Source: Rhizophagus clarus
Lineage: Eukaryota > Glomeromycota > Glomeromycetes > Glomerales > Glomeraceae
DNA length: 64,000 nt
NCBI GenBank assembly: GCA_015698045.1
Contig: BLAL01000004.1
Location: 310,001 to 374,000, forward strand
Direction of reading: 5' to 3'
Below the pieces are notes generated by a model, which worked only from the letters and a program-made list of their open reading frames with translations, was not told the DNA's origin and did not search any database. Shown here piece by piece: positions 45,990 to 57,150 of the stretch (positions are counted from its first letter, which is position 1; every line of letters begins with the position of its first letter). Both the position numbers and the translations under genes were made by a program.

Positions 45990-47620
45990 CCTACTAAGGG
46001 AATAAAAGGATTCCCATTCATAAATCCTTTTCAATGTATTCTTTCCTTATTGTCCTTTTTTATCTCCTTTTTGTCATTCATTCATTAATTCTTTGTCTAT
46101 TATTACCAATCACATCAAACCATGGATGATCTTCCCTTCTATTATTTGCCTATGAAGTTTAAACCGAAATCTGTTGATCATTCCTTATTATTCAAAGAAG
46201 ACATTGAAGTAAACTAGAATAATTCACGAATTTTTACTAATATGAGCAGTGACTAATATTATTTTCGTAAGGAACCTTATCTCAAGTAAGATTTTTTTAA
46301 ACAATAATCCTTTTAAATTTATATAAATAATATCAATTTTAGTCAAAAAAAAATGAGATAATAATGAGGGTGTGTTATAGTTTAAGCTGCAATATCGGAT
46401 CATTTTGAAAATAGGAACTCAGGAGCTCGATCTGTAATTGTGAATTAAAAACATTGATCATTTTGTTTGTTGATCACACTAATCGTATGAAAGACTGTTT
46501 GTGGTCGATCATACAGTATCTGAATTCTATTTAATTTGTGATGCAGCATTTATTTGTTACAGCAGATCGTGAAAATGGGAATTGTGTGATAGAGTGAATT
46601 TTATTAATACATGAACGGAAGATATCATCATGTGGAATTTTATTGTACCTTATACGGAAAATCATACGAAGCATTTTTCTTTGTCTGCAGTCGGCTTTAT
46701 TGGAATATCGACTTTTCACCTTTCCAACAAAGCCTTTGTAATATGCACCATATTTTATTATTAATCATTGTTAATAAATCGTATACAAGAAAAGGTTTAC
46801 TACCAAATTTGGACAATAGAAGGAATGAAACGATTTCAATATATTGAAAATAGGATACATACGAATTTCCTTAATCATATAAATCATTATCTAGCCTTTT
46901 TATTCCATCGATTTTATTTGCTAAATTTCCAAAAAAGGTCAAATTATTATTATATAATCAAGAATCTCATTCATATCAGAACAGAACACCGAAACTATCT
47001 TTAGAATAATCTATCTTTGACAATGTTAAAAAATTAGACTGAGTAACAATAATAAAATTACAATGATTAATTACTAAATTAGAAATTCATAAAAAAGTAT
47101 CAGACTAGATATATTTGTACGCATTCAATACAAATATCAGATATGCATGTCATTAAAAACTATGTATAAAAATTTTTTGGTATGCATTAAATAGCGACAC
47201 CTTATCCTGCAAATCGCGGGTTGAGCCGAAACTAACGATACAATACCCCTGAAACACATAAAAGGTTTCATTATTATGAAAAAACATGATGTAAATCTTT
47301 TCAGGTGATGTCAACCGTGCATCGTAATTGATATCGAAAAAAGACCTAGTGAAACAATTAAGTAGTAAATAGTAATCAACTCAACATAAAGTAATAAACT
47401 ATAAATAAAATTTATTGTGTCCAATTTATTTTATTTTATTTTATTTTAATATTATTATTATTTTAAATAATAAGTTTATATTTATTATGTTACTCCAAAA
47501 AGATATAGAAACTAAAGCATGGTCTGTTGGCTTAAAAATTTGACGAACGTTACAATTTTATTTTTATTTTTTATTCTACTACTTTATAGGTTAATCGCAG
47601 TTACGTATGAGAAACGCATA
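45990..47620. other. No gene seen
   Basis: AT-rich sequence with several short overlapping frames on both strands at 46531-47004, none with a recognisable domain. It leads into the leader repeats of the next gene. Confidence 0.4.
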
Positions 47621-47623
47621 AAA

Positions 47624-47750
47624 AAAAAATTCTTTTTTCAAAGTAAGAAAAAAAAAAATTCTTTTTTCAAAGTAAGAAAAAAAAAAATTCTTTTTTCAAA
47701 ATATAAAAAAAAAAAAAATCTTTTTCAAAACAAAAAACAAAAAAAAAAAA
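47624..47750. repeat. Tandem A/T repeats directly before a start codon
   Basis: Three or four units of about 28-29 bases of the form GTAAG, a run of A, TTC, a run of T, then CAAA, ending in an A run that touches the ATG at 47751. They make up the probable 5' leader of the MACPF-like gene. Length changes by slippage are likely and might alter expression. Confidence 0.7.
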
Positions 47751-49682
47751 ATGCGTTCAAAAATTATTATTAAAACTATAGACAAAAAATTTTCTAGCCT
47801 AAAAAGATTAAATCAAGATGATAGTCTATCAGATATTCGTATAGAACTTGAAAGTAATAATGTCATTAATGATATGTTAGTATTTTCAAAGAAAATGGAT
47901 GAGAAAAAGTTCATTGAGATTGAGCGTATAGATGAAGAAAATTTTAAATTAAAAGAAATTACTACAGATAATACTTTATTCTTAAAACAATTTAATTGGG
48001 AACTTTTGAATAAAAAATATAAACTAGATTATGGATGCAATATGGGTTTTGGTGGAATTAAGAAAGCGAATAAACGGGCGTTTAAAATGAAAGATTATGA
48101 ATTAACTGAAATTCATGCCAAAGGATATAAAAAAGATCACCTTGAATTTGAATCAAAAGAAGATTGGATAAAGAAAACAAATTTATTTTTTAATAATGAT
48201 GATAAAATAGATAATTTTATAAATTCGGGATTATTAATTGGAAATACACTTAACGTTAATATTAACGATGAAATTAAATCAACCTATCGATATACAGAAA
48301 TTGGTAAAGCAAAATTGAATCTTGGAAATTTAGAATTAACTGAGGAATTCAAAACTGATATTATGAATGCCATAGAATCCAAAGATTCTAAAAAATTTAA
48401 AGAAATTATTAAAGAGTATGGACAATTCATTCCAACTGAAATTGTGTTAGGGGGAAGGGCTTATTATAAAGATGTTGAAATGCCACCGAAAGTTCCTGTG
48501 GATAAGTTTAAAGAAAGTTCTATATCTCTTGGTTCTTCAAGTTTTAAAATAGAGATTGAATCTAAAAGTCCAAAAAAGAAAACAAATTTTCATAATCCTA
48601 TATTACTTGGAGGTTATCATCCTGCTGATAAAGAATTTGATGAAAAAGTTTGGATTAGATCTTTAAACAGTTACCCTAATTGGGAGTGTATAGAATATAA
48701 AAACCCGATTAGTATTTTTCAACTCTTACCGGACGATTTACTTAAAGAATCGTATAAATCTATCGGAAAAAAAATTCTTTATACGGAGATTAAAGATTAT
48801 GATTATAAACTATATGAACATGGAATGTATGGAACTGTTGAATTAAGTGATGACATTCCACGAAACGTCTTAGAGATAATTCAAAGTAAAGAAGCTGATT
48901 ATGATATCTTTGCGACAGTCGCTAGTGCTGATAAGAATTTAAAAGGTGTCTTCTTTAATTGTCAAATTCTCAAAAAACAAAAAGCGAAACCGAGTATTAT
49001 TATACATGGAATACAAAAAAAATTTCGTCCGCGTATATATAAAATGAAAATTGCTTTGATGATCGTCGCCTACGATACACAATTTAATTTCACGCTTTCG
49101 GATACTTCTAGTGTTGAATTAATAAAAGTTGATTACGAATCAAAAATTCAACGTGAATTTGATAGTATTAAATTACAACGAGATCTTGGCTCGATGATAT
49201 CAAGTGGAATTCCTTTCTTTGGTATTCCCGTACTAAATAATTTTGATTCTTCGAACAATTCTATTATAATTGGACATAATTTTACAAGTAACCAATCAGT
49301 AGACATATTTTCCTATAATATAAAAAATAATTGTTATAGTAAATTACCAAATTTTACTTTTTATACCATCATTATTACCGATTATTCGAATGCAAATATT
49401 TACACATCACTTCCTTTTAATTATAAAATGTTGAAAAATCCATATATTCATTTACAATCTTCCCAATCTATTGTTCCAAAATATGTTAGTGTATATTTAT
49501 CAAAAGATGATGATGACAATTTTAGGCCAATTTTTTTAAAACAAGTTAATGAACAAATTAAGACAAAGTATGTCGAATGTAGATGTAATCAAACTTGCTT
49601 TATTTGTCAGAACAAAACATTAAGAATATCAAAATTTGAAAAGAATATTGATTGTATATTATTTGATCCTCTTACAAGATAA
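47751..49682 (+). CDS. MACPF-like protein, subfamily II
   Basis: 643 residues, intronless. The first 80 residues show the beta-grasp-like pattern (SLSDIRIELESNNVINDMLV...NFKLKEI...LFLKQ). The signature YGQFIPTEIVLGGRAYY is at about 222-238, followed by VWIRSLNSYPNWECIEYKNP and ISIFQLLPDDLLKES. Later landmarks are PSIIIHGIQKKFRPRIYKMK, SSGIPFFGIPVLNNFD and IIGHNFTSNQS, and the protein ends with CRCNQTCFICQNK. It is the partner of 35316-37250 (many identical blocks, for example SSGIPFFGIPVL). It is followed at about 740 bases by a subfamily I gene on the same strand. No secretion signal, so a cytosolic protein is likely unless processed. The MACPF assignment rests on the signature and block order only. 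Confidence 0.75.
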   Translation: MRSKIIIKTIDKKFSSLKRLNQDDSLSDIRIELESNNVINDMLVFSKKMDEKKFIEIERIDEENFKLKEITTDNTLFLKQFNWELLNKKYKLDYGCNMGFGGIKKANKRAFKMKDYELTEIHAKGYKKDHLEFESKEDWIKKTNLFFNNDDKIDNFINSGLLIGNTLNVNINDEIKSTYRYTEIGKAKLNLGNLELTEEFKTDIMNAIESKDSKKFKEIIKEYGQFIPTEIVLGGRAYYKDVEMPPKVPVDKFKESSISLGSSSFKIEIESKSPKKKTNFHNPILLGGYHPADKEFDEKVWIRSLNSYPNWECIEYKNPISIFQLLPDDLLKESYKSIGKKILYTEIKDYDYKLYEHGMYGTVELSDDIPRNVLEIIQSKEADYDIFATVASADKNLKGVFFNCQILKKQKAKPSIIIHGIQKKFRPRIYKMKIALMIVAYDTQFNFTLSDTSSVELIKVDYESKIQREFDSIKLQRDLGSMISSGIPFFGIPVLNNFDSSNNSIIIGHNFTSNQSVDIFSYNIKNNCYSKLPNFTFYTIIITDYSNANIYTSLPFNYKMLKNPYIHLQSSQSIVPKYVSVYLSKDDDDNFRPIFLKQVNEQIKTKYVECRCNQTCFICQNKTLRISKFEKNIDCILFDPLTR

Positions 49683-50423
49683 ATTTATCTATTACTTATT
49701 TTTTTACTTAGTTTTTCATCCGCGAACATATAAAATTTAATTACATAATCTATTATTATTTCTTATCGCTCTTTATTTAAAAATATCTATTAATAAAATA
49801 TTTATAAATTTTTTAAACGCTCGTCAATTTTTCAATTTTTAGACAAAATCATGCAAAAAAAAAAAAAAAAAAAATATTGTACCTGTCTCCTGAATTGGCG
49901 TTAATGGCGTAAAATAATCATAAGTCTTTCCTTTTCGGATAGTGTTAACAAGAGTTTCTAGATTCGACCCGAAAAGGTAACTTACACGGGAAGAATTCTG
50001 TACATTTCAAAAATTTTGATCTCAGTATCGTTCATATTGATGTCGCATGCTTGTACGACAAATTTCTACAAATATATTCAATTGTTTCGTCAATATTTAT
50101 ATGATCGCTAAATTCGGAAAATGATAAGTGTTGTTTAAATTGTGACTGTGTGATATTAAACACAAATTTTGAGGTTAACCTGATGAAACATGATTTCTCT
50201 CTTGTTTATTAAAAAATAAAATAAAATGCAACAAAACAATTAATTCAATTTCGGGTTAGTTCTGTTTTAGTATCGAGAGTTACGAACTTACATTTTTAGG
50301 GGCATAGAGAATTTTTTTTTTTTTTCTCTCTCAGAGTATTTCTAAAATATCAATTTTTTTATTTCTCTCTTGTCCTTTTTTTTTTCTTAAAAAAAAAAAA
50401 AATAATAATAAGCTTTATTTAAA
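49683..50423. other. Intergenic; no gene seen
   Basis: AT-rich with an A run at about 49855-49875 and T/C runs near 50310-50385. A-rich words precede the next ATG. It separates two co-oriented MACPF-like genes, so each probably has its own promoter. Confidence 0.4.
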
Positions 50424-52358
50424 ATGTCTAATTTAGTGCCTGTATGCGTCAATATATTAAACGTACGATCGTCTTTAAAAAAATTAAATCTACACGATAA
50501 TTTATCCAAGATTCGTGAAATACTTTCTTGTGATACTAAATTAACATTTTTAAAAAATATAGATGGTAGTCCAATTGAAGTTGAAGACGAAAGGAATTTT
50601 TTATTAAAAGAAATTCTAACAACTGATGCTTGGAATAATCAATCTATATATTTAAGGAAACAAATTTATTGGGATACTTTGAATGAAAATCATAAATTAG
50701 ATTATGGACGTATTATGAGTGATGAAGGAACTAAGACGGCCGATAAAAGAGCATTCAAATTGAAGGATTTTGATGAATTAAAAGAAATTGATAGACACGG
50801 AAAAGGAACGGTTGAGATTAATTCAAATGAGGAGTTGATAAAGAACAAAAATTTATTGTTTAATATTGATGTTAGTATAAATAATCTTGCAAAATTAGGA
50901 TTATCAAGAGAGGTCGTACAAAAGAAAACTTTTAGAGACGGAACTAAATTAGTTTATAATTATACAGAAGTCGGTAAAGCAACATTGAAATTAAGTAGAG
51001 ATAATTTAGAACCAACCGAAGATTTTATTAAAGCAGTAAAGGTAGCTATAAAATCCAAAGATATAAAGAAAATTACTAAGAATTATGGTTTATTTATTCC
51101 AACTGAAATTATTATGGGAGGAAGATTTTATACTAATGAAACTATAATAACATCAGAAAATTCTACTGAAAATAATCAAAATACAGATATAAATGTAGGA
51201 GTGAATGTGGATGGTTTATCTTTAATTTGTCAACAAAAAGCTGCTGTTGGTATAACAAATGATAATTCAATTTTTCGTAGGGTTAATAACACGATAATAC
51301 TGGGAGGAAAATGTGATGGGGTTTTTGATGAGGATGCGTGGACGGGATCTTTAAAAGATTATCAAAACTGGGATTGTATAGAATTTAATAATCCTATCAG
51401 TATTTTTCAACTTATACCTTATGATTTACGTAAAGAATTTTTCATGGCTATTGGAAAAAAGATCCTTTTTACAGGAATTTTAAATTGTGAATATTATTTA
51501 AGTCGTCCTGGAAATCATCGAAAGTTCGAATTGATGAGAAGTAATAACGACATTCCGCAAAACATTTTTAACATTATTCAAAATGAAGATGCCGATTGTG
51601 ATTTCTTTGCAACAGCCGTTGATATCAATGAAAATTCAAAAAACGTCTTTTTTACTTGTCAAGTTCTTAAGCAGAAAGCAGAAGATGGGGAGAGCATGAA
51701 GCCGAGTATTATCATTCATGCTATTCAAAAAGATTTTCGACCAAGTACATATAAACTGAATATTGTTTTAATGATTGTCGGTTACGATATAGATTTTAAT
51801 TTTATTGCAGATCAGCATGTTGAGGTAATAAAGAAATGGTATAATCCACGAAATAGAATGTTTGATAAAATAAAATTACGGGCTAAAAGTGAATTGAATG
51901 GAACAAATTTACCTTTTTTTGGAACTTCTATATTAAGCAATTTGGAGGAATCAAACGATTCACTTGTAATTGGACATAATTTTCACGATACCCAATCAGA
52001 TCATGAACTTAAAATAGATATATTTTCTTATTGTTCAAGATATAATCGTTACGTTAATTTACCTAATTTTACATTTTGTGCGCTCATTATTTTAGATCCA
52101 CATGTTTTTAATTCACTTCGCTTTAAGTTTAGAATTTTGAAAAAACCATTTATTAATCTTAATTCACAACCAAAATATGTTAGCTTTTTACATGTACCGA
52201 ATATTGATCATCAACCAATTTTTTTGAAACAAAAATTTAAGCGAATTACCATTGAATATGTAAGATGTAATTGCGGAAAATCTGATTGTATTTGTCGCAA
52301 AAAAACTAGAAAAATATCAGGAAATGAGAGTCGTACTTATGTAATCTTTAATCTATAA
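50424..52358 (+). CDS. MACPF-like protein, subfamily I
   Basis: 644 residues, intronless, start MSNLVPVCVNILNVRSSLKK. It matches the gene at 22163-24076 block by block, by eye about 60-65 percent identical. The N-terminal beta-grasp-like part (LSKIREILSCDTKLTFLKNI) is followed by HKLDYGRIMSDEGTKTADKR. The signature YGLFIPTEIIMGGRFY (about 221-236) is identical to that of its partner. Then come AWTGSLKDYQNWDCIEFNNP and ISIFQLIPYDLRKE. The C-terminal half has SIIIHAIQKDFRPSTYKLNI and VIGHNFHDTQSDHELKIDIF. It ends with CNCGKSDCICRKK. The region between the signature and the W block is the most variable part (about 240-285). It lies directly upstream of the broken pseudokinase fusion. Function is not known; pore formation is inferred from the signature. 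Confidence 0.75.
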   Translation: MSNLVPVCVNILNVRSSLKKLNLHDNLSKIREILSCDTKLTFLKNIDGSPIEVEDERNFLLKEILTTDAWNNQSIYLRKQIYWDTLNENHKLDYGRIMSDEGTKTADKRAFKLKDFDELKEIDRHGKGTVEINSNEELIKNKNLLFNIDVSINNLAKLGLSREVVQKKTFRDGTKLVYNYTEVGKATLKLSRDNLEPTEDFIKAVKVAIKSKDIKKITKNYGLFIPTEIIMGGRFYTNETIITSENSTENNQNTDINVGVNVDGLSLICQQKAAVGITNDNSIFRRVNNTIILGGKCDGVFDEDAWTGSLKDYQNWDCIEFNNPISIFQLIPYDLRKEFFMAIGKKILFTGILNCEYYLSRPGNHRKFELMRSNNDIPQNIFNIIQNEDADCDFFATAVDINENSKNVFFTCQVLKQKAEDGESMKPSIIIHAIQKDFRPSTYKLNIVLMIVGYDIDFNFIADQHVEVIKKWYNPRNRMFDKIKLRAKSELNGTNLPFFGTSILSNLEESNDSLVIGHNFHDTQSDHELKIDIFSYCSRYNRYVNLPNFTFCALIILDPHVFNSLRFKFRILKKPFINLNSQPKYVSFLHVPNIDHQPIFLKQKFKRITIEYVRCNCGKSDCICRKKTRKISGNESRTYVIFNL

Positions 52359-52994
52359 ATAGGGTAAATTTCTAATTTTTATTTATTATTTTATTGTTTG
52401 TTCAAATATTTTTTTGATAATTTTTTAGGAAGCAATTTTATGTAGCATTTCCTATTTTTGTATGGGTTTTCTTTCATTTGATAATAACATACTATGAAAT
52501 AAAATTTAAATTATATTAACAAATCGTGTCCGTGACGTTTTAAAAAGACAAGATTCCATGTGATACAATGTGATACACGTGATGACGATCAAACACTGAA
52601 TTTTCAGCCGAACATGTAAACATAATGATGAAATCGTAAATCGTATGATTCAAATCTTGAACCAAACAAAATACCATATCTGGCTTAAGTAATATGCAGA
52701 AATTAAAGTATATCACAAACTAAAAATAAACTTGATTAAACCAAATAAACTAAAACATTAGTAGTTGTATAAAATATATAAATTTGGTAAATTGACGGTT
52801 TTTTTTTGATGGTTGCCGATTACATTTTAGCTAATAATTTTTGAGGTTATATGTTCGTTGCACCACATTCTGCTGGCTGCGCCACAAACTCTATGGGAGA
52901 TGACGTGAAGTTTGTGACAAATAGAGATCCAACATTTCTGGATAAATGAGACTAGACGATCAAAAATTCTTTTACCTTACAATAAAAAAAAAAG
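52359..52994. other. Intergenic; no gene seen
   Basis: AT-rich, non-coding, with the probable promoter of the broken pseudokinase fusion that follows. No repeat boundaries found. Confidence 0.4.
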
Positions 52995-55276
52995 ATGAAA
53001 CTCTTAAGGGAATATATTGACGAGAGGATAAATGGCAATGAAGATTTCAATTATTGGATTATAATAAATTTAGTGATTTTAAAAAAATTGATAAAGGAAT
53101 TTATGGGACCTTGAAAGAAGCAAATTGGGGAAATCGAAAAATTATCGTCGTATTAAAAAATTTAAATAAATCCAAAGATTACCGAAGCGAGTTTAAAGAA
53201 TTCCTTACCAAGGTATGAATAAATAATGATATTACTGATAACAAAATAAAATAAAAATAAGTAACATTATATTTCATTTATACAGTTAAAAACGTTTCAT
53301 GTCCAAACATTAATAATTTCTTTAGACTAACAATAGGTTTGTAATTTATAAATCCAATAAATTTTTAGGTGGCGTGAAATATTAAATTAATATCGCAATA
53401 TGCTAACGAGGGAAATTTAAGGATTACTTAAAAGGTAAATTCGATACATTACAATGGGGTGATAACTACAAATGGCTCTGGATATTACTAGTGGACTAAT
53501 GTGTTAACATTCCGAAAAAAAAGTGATTCATAATCCCCTAATTAATATTATTTATTTTATCGTAAAGCATGCACGCAACATATTGGTTAATAATGGAACG
53601 TTAATGATTGCAGACTTTAGATTGCTCAAACAAGCGGCAGAAGTCACATTTGTATCTGAAAATACAGTTTATATTGGCCCGCCGTTTCTTCGTACTCTAA
53701 TTATGATTTATGAACGAGATATAAATCTGATATTTATAGCTTGAATGTTCTTTATGGAAGTTGTCAATCTTTTTTCTATTAATAGTTCAAGAGCATTTAA
53801 TATAATTATCAGAATTGTAAATGGAAAAAGAGAAGAACCGATTGAAAATATACCTTTGGAATACTTACGACTGTATCAAAAGTGTTTGCAAGATGATCTA
53901 AATATAAGACCTGACATTAATGAGATCTATGAAATTTTATCAAAGTTGAAATTACAAATCAATAATAATAATAATGAAAAACTTAATCAAATATCATATG
54001 ATAAAGGTTAGTCTAATCCGTGGATAAGTGGATTAACTTTAATTGGATATAATATACGGCTAAGCACACAAGCTGTTATTGTCGATGATTTCGAATTGAA
54101 AAGAAATTATACGTAAGACAACCCTTAATATTAACATATACTAATTCTGAATATAATGAAACATCTGATACGTGCATTTATTTTCCAGTTACTGAAATCA
54201 CTTTTAATGGTAATTTGTTAAATTCTTTTTAAAATTTAATGGTGATGAAATAGTGTTACATGAATTATATGGTCATTTTCTTGCAAGAAAATTTGTAACT
54301 GACGGTCGATTATTTCAACCACTCAAATACAAAAAGATATATTAAAATTTTATTTATTCTGTACTTATAATTAGTCAAATAATCTACGGAGATCCAATTT
54401 AGCGATTTATTTAATTTTGATCTTTTATCAAGAATGATAACATTAGACGGGCAAAATTAAATACTTATGAAAAAATTAGCCAATTGGATGAAAAAATTTG
54501 TATCAGGAAGAAATTTATGATTTAATTTCTTATGGTAATCTCGTTCCCATTTCTCAATTAAAGCATAGTAGATTCAATTATATCAAACATTTAACAAGAA
54601 ATGGATAGGAATCTCTAATTTTAAAGAATCTTTTAAATGTAGAAGAATGGGTTGGAGATGCGGTGAATGATAATCTAATGAGTTGGACTAGTGATTTCAA
54701 TCTTTTTCAGGTATTAATTATTACTAAAAATAACGATAAGAAATTTTATTAAATGAGAATAACGTGAGACCTACTCAAGAATTTGAAGATGACATAGAAG
54801 CGCTTAATAGTATAAAGTCTTTGTAATATATATTTGATGAGTATGATTTATTTCCACAAAGAATTATATTATTAGGAAGACTTCTTAAATAATATTTTAC
54901 CAATATTTCTCCTAAGATTAATTTAAAATCATCAATATTAAAGTCTTTAAAACCATATTTAGATGATTTAAAAATTTCAAATCTTTTAATGAAAAAGAGA
55001 ATTATCGAAGAAAATGATTTATATGATTGGATTCAAAAATAAAAACAATAACTTAGAAATAATTGAATATAATGATATCATTTCTCTTTACAACATTTCA
55101 AAAATCGAACAACAAAGAAACTTTATTAAAAAGATTTAATCTATAATATTATAATGACAGGATTGAATGATTTGAAAGATTTAGATAATAATAATAGTGA
55201 ACATTACAGACGTATAGAAATTACAAAGTATTTGGTTCGATCATTTTAAAAAATAATTCTAAATTAGAAAAACTAG

Positions 55277-55504
55277 TACCCGTATAGCGCTATCTACAGT
55301 ACCAGGGTACTATTTAAATGTAAGGAGGGAGATACTAAATATGTCAGAAATTTTGATCATTTATATTCTAATTTCGGCTTTGAGTACTTGATTATTATCG
55401 GGGGTATTATTCAAAAATTTCAGCATTTATTTTTGAATAGTACCCTGGTACTATTTAAGGGGAGTACTTTATTAATGGGATACTGTAGACAGCGCTATAC
55501 GGTA
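55277..55504. mobile_element. MITE inside the broken pseudokinase fusion
   Basis: 228 bases. TACCCGTATAGCGCTATCTA at the left and TACCGTATAGCGCTGTCTAC read from the right are imperfect inverses. A second internal palindrome uses AGTACCAGGGTACTATTTAA. It splits the equivalent of TKFEEIYVNFGLYDFNGF in the intact paralogue, which proves it is an insertion. The target duplication is not clear. Confidence 0.85.
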
Positions 55505-55680
55505 AGAACTTTATGTTAATTTTGGATTATATGGTCTTGACGGATTTTATGCGATGATAAAAAAAATGGAAGAAACAAGGATCAATTTAACAGAATGTTA
55601 TATTTCATGGATTGTTATCAGAAAACCTTTAGTCCAAATAGTCGAGAATTACCTCATAAGTTGAATTATTCTATTGAAAC

Positions 55681-55800
55681 TAGAGTTGCAAATTTAATTG
55701 ACGTAAACTGTGACGTAACTAGTTAAGTCATATGTCGTAATTAGTTGTCATATGTCGTAACTAGTTATAACCTTGAGCGGAGCATAAGTTTGCAACTCTA
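55681..55800. mobile_element. 120-base hAT-type MITE, TAGAGTTGCAAA family
   Basis: The ends TAGAGTTGCAAA and TTTGCAACTCTA are perfect inverses. ATTGAAAC is repeated directly outside both (55673-55680 and 55801-55808), an 8-base duplication. The interior matches the copy at 20882-20978 in inverse orientation, with ATATGTCGTAATTAGTT words. The sequence outside resumes the broken gene. Confidence 0.9.
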
Positions 55801-55846
55801 ATTGAAACTTCCTTCTCCTTAAATAAATTTTGCGCATTCACCAATA

Positions 55847-56137
55847 AATGTGTTGTTAAATCCAAGCCAGATCGAACTGGGCCAAACTGGACTGATGGGC
55901 TTAGTTCGGTCCGACTTGAATGTATTCAAATTATGGTTCGATCCAACTTGAAGGTTTTGAAGTTGTGATCCGGTCCAGTTTAACTAATAAGTTGATGGGT
56001 TGATTGGTCGATAATAACAACTCCATCTGTTTGACTTGATGTCTCAAATCGATTCGGTCCAGTCCAACTTGGCTTTTATATTGGTCCAGCTTGACTTTGA
56101 CCTCAAGTCGGACTGAACTGAACTTTTAACAACACTA
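55847..56137. mobile_element. Short relative of the 27888-29405 hAT element
   Basis: GTGTTGTTAAA at the left is the inverse of TTTAACAACAC at the right. The interior shows the same CAAGTCGGAC, GACTTGA and GTTGATGGG words as the long element. CACCAATA and CATCAATG lie outside, an imperfect 8-base duplication. It is the third insertion in the broken fusion gene. Confidence 0.7.
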
Positions 56138-56340
56138 CATCAATGTTGATTGGAGAATTATATAAATAATTCAACGTAATCTTTTCACCTGGTCAAAAGG
56201 TTCTGACAAAATTATAAGTGAAAAATTAGAGGAAATGATATTAATGGAAAATTTTTGGAGTTATTTGGAAAAAGAGTGGAATTATGCTGCAGAAAAATCT
56301 AACTTAGATTCTCGAGCTAAATCTTTTTAAAAAAAACACA

Positions 56341-56952
56341 TATTTGCCAATCTGCAGAATTATTATTATATAAAAATTGATAATTAAATTTATTTAATTT
56401 TTATTTTTTTTTTTTTCAAAAGGAAATATCTAATTATCATCATATGGTGTTATATAAAACTATAAATTTATGGTAAATTAATAGATTAGTAGTTGAGTAG
56501 TTAGAGTCAGGTTGGGCAATGTATTTTCTAAGATGGGTCGTTTCTTACTAATTCACAAATTACTTCAAATGTTTCAAAAGCTTTTATGGATAAATATTTT
56601 TCAGGAAAGAAATGGAAAATTTGCTTGAATTAAAAGGTATATTAGATAATTTGTAATTAAGAATATATTTAGTCTCTTTGACTCTTTGCTAAGGTTTATT
56701 ATTCTTTTCTTACATTTTCATAATAAAAGTTATTTGTCTATTTAGGGAAATTTCTGATTTTGAGAAATTCTCTTAGCGTTTTCTTGATAAAGTATCAAAT
56801 CGATAATACATCAAAGAATAAAAAAAAATAATTCAAAACTTGAAATATTAAGTTGTGTTAGAGAATTTTCCTTTAAATTATACTTGATTACGATTTGCTA
56901 AACTTAAAACTTTATGTATGGTACAAAATGAATAAAGGACTAAATTAATCGG
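56341..56952. other. No gene seen
   Basis: AT-rich DNA following the broken fusion gene. No recognisable frame, repeat or RNA. Confidence 0.4.
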
Positions 56953-57150
56953 AATGTACGGGACACCCGACAAAATTTGATGCCAACTGCCGAGAACTTG
57001 TCGGGTTGCCGGTTGTCGGCAAATAGAAAAATAAAAATAAACACCGTGGATATAAAACATAATTATAGTAACTATATTTATATTTTCCAACAAGCCGGCA
57101 ACCTGAAAATCTCGGCATTCGGCATCAAATTTGTCATGTGTCCGTACATT
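56953..57150. mobile_element. Palindromic MITE of about 200 bases
   Basis: AATGTACGG at the left is the inverse of CCGTACATT at the right. Inverse matching continues inward for about 60 bases: GACAAAATTTGATGCC, GCCGAGA and GGTTGCCGG against their complements, with a few indels. Only about 70 AT-rich bases remain in the middle. The target duplication is unclear. The following 50 bases hold three ACCGGTT words (57168-57201). Confidence 0.8.

Larger units (their letters stand above)
52995..56340 (+). pseudogene. Second pseudokinase-MACPF-like fusion, broken
   Basis: It follows the intact gene at 37853-41188 in order. MKLLREYIDERINGNE lies at 52995, KEANWGNRKIIVVLKN near 53130, and the exon 1 splice site AAG-GTATGAAT is conserved (53212). 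The C-lobe begins RNILVNNGTLMIADFRLLKQ (about 53570), where DFG is DFR, so the defect predates the split of the two copies. Next come LRLYQKCLQDDLNIRPDINE, then relics of both MACPF-like modules, for example a remnant of the second GG block near 54850. Frameshifts and stops occur throughout. Three transposon relics sit in the 3' part (55277-55504, 55681-55800 and 55847-56137). The last 150 bases have an open stretch (NFWSYLEKEWNYAAEKSNLD) that does not match the intact gene's end and may belong to something else. Confidence 0.8.

Noticed and set aside
47190-47240. GC-richer patch reminiscent of a tRNA 3' half
   Set aside because: The T-arm does not pair properly and no other arms are present.
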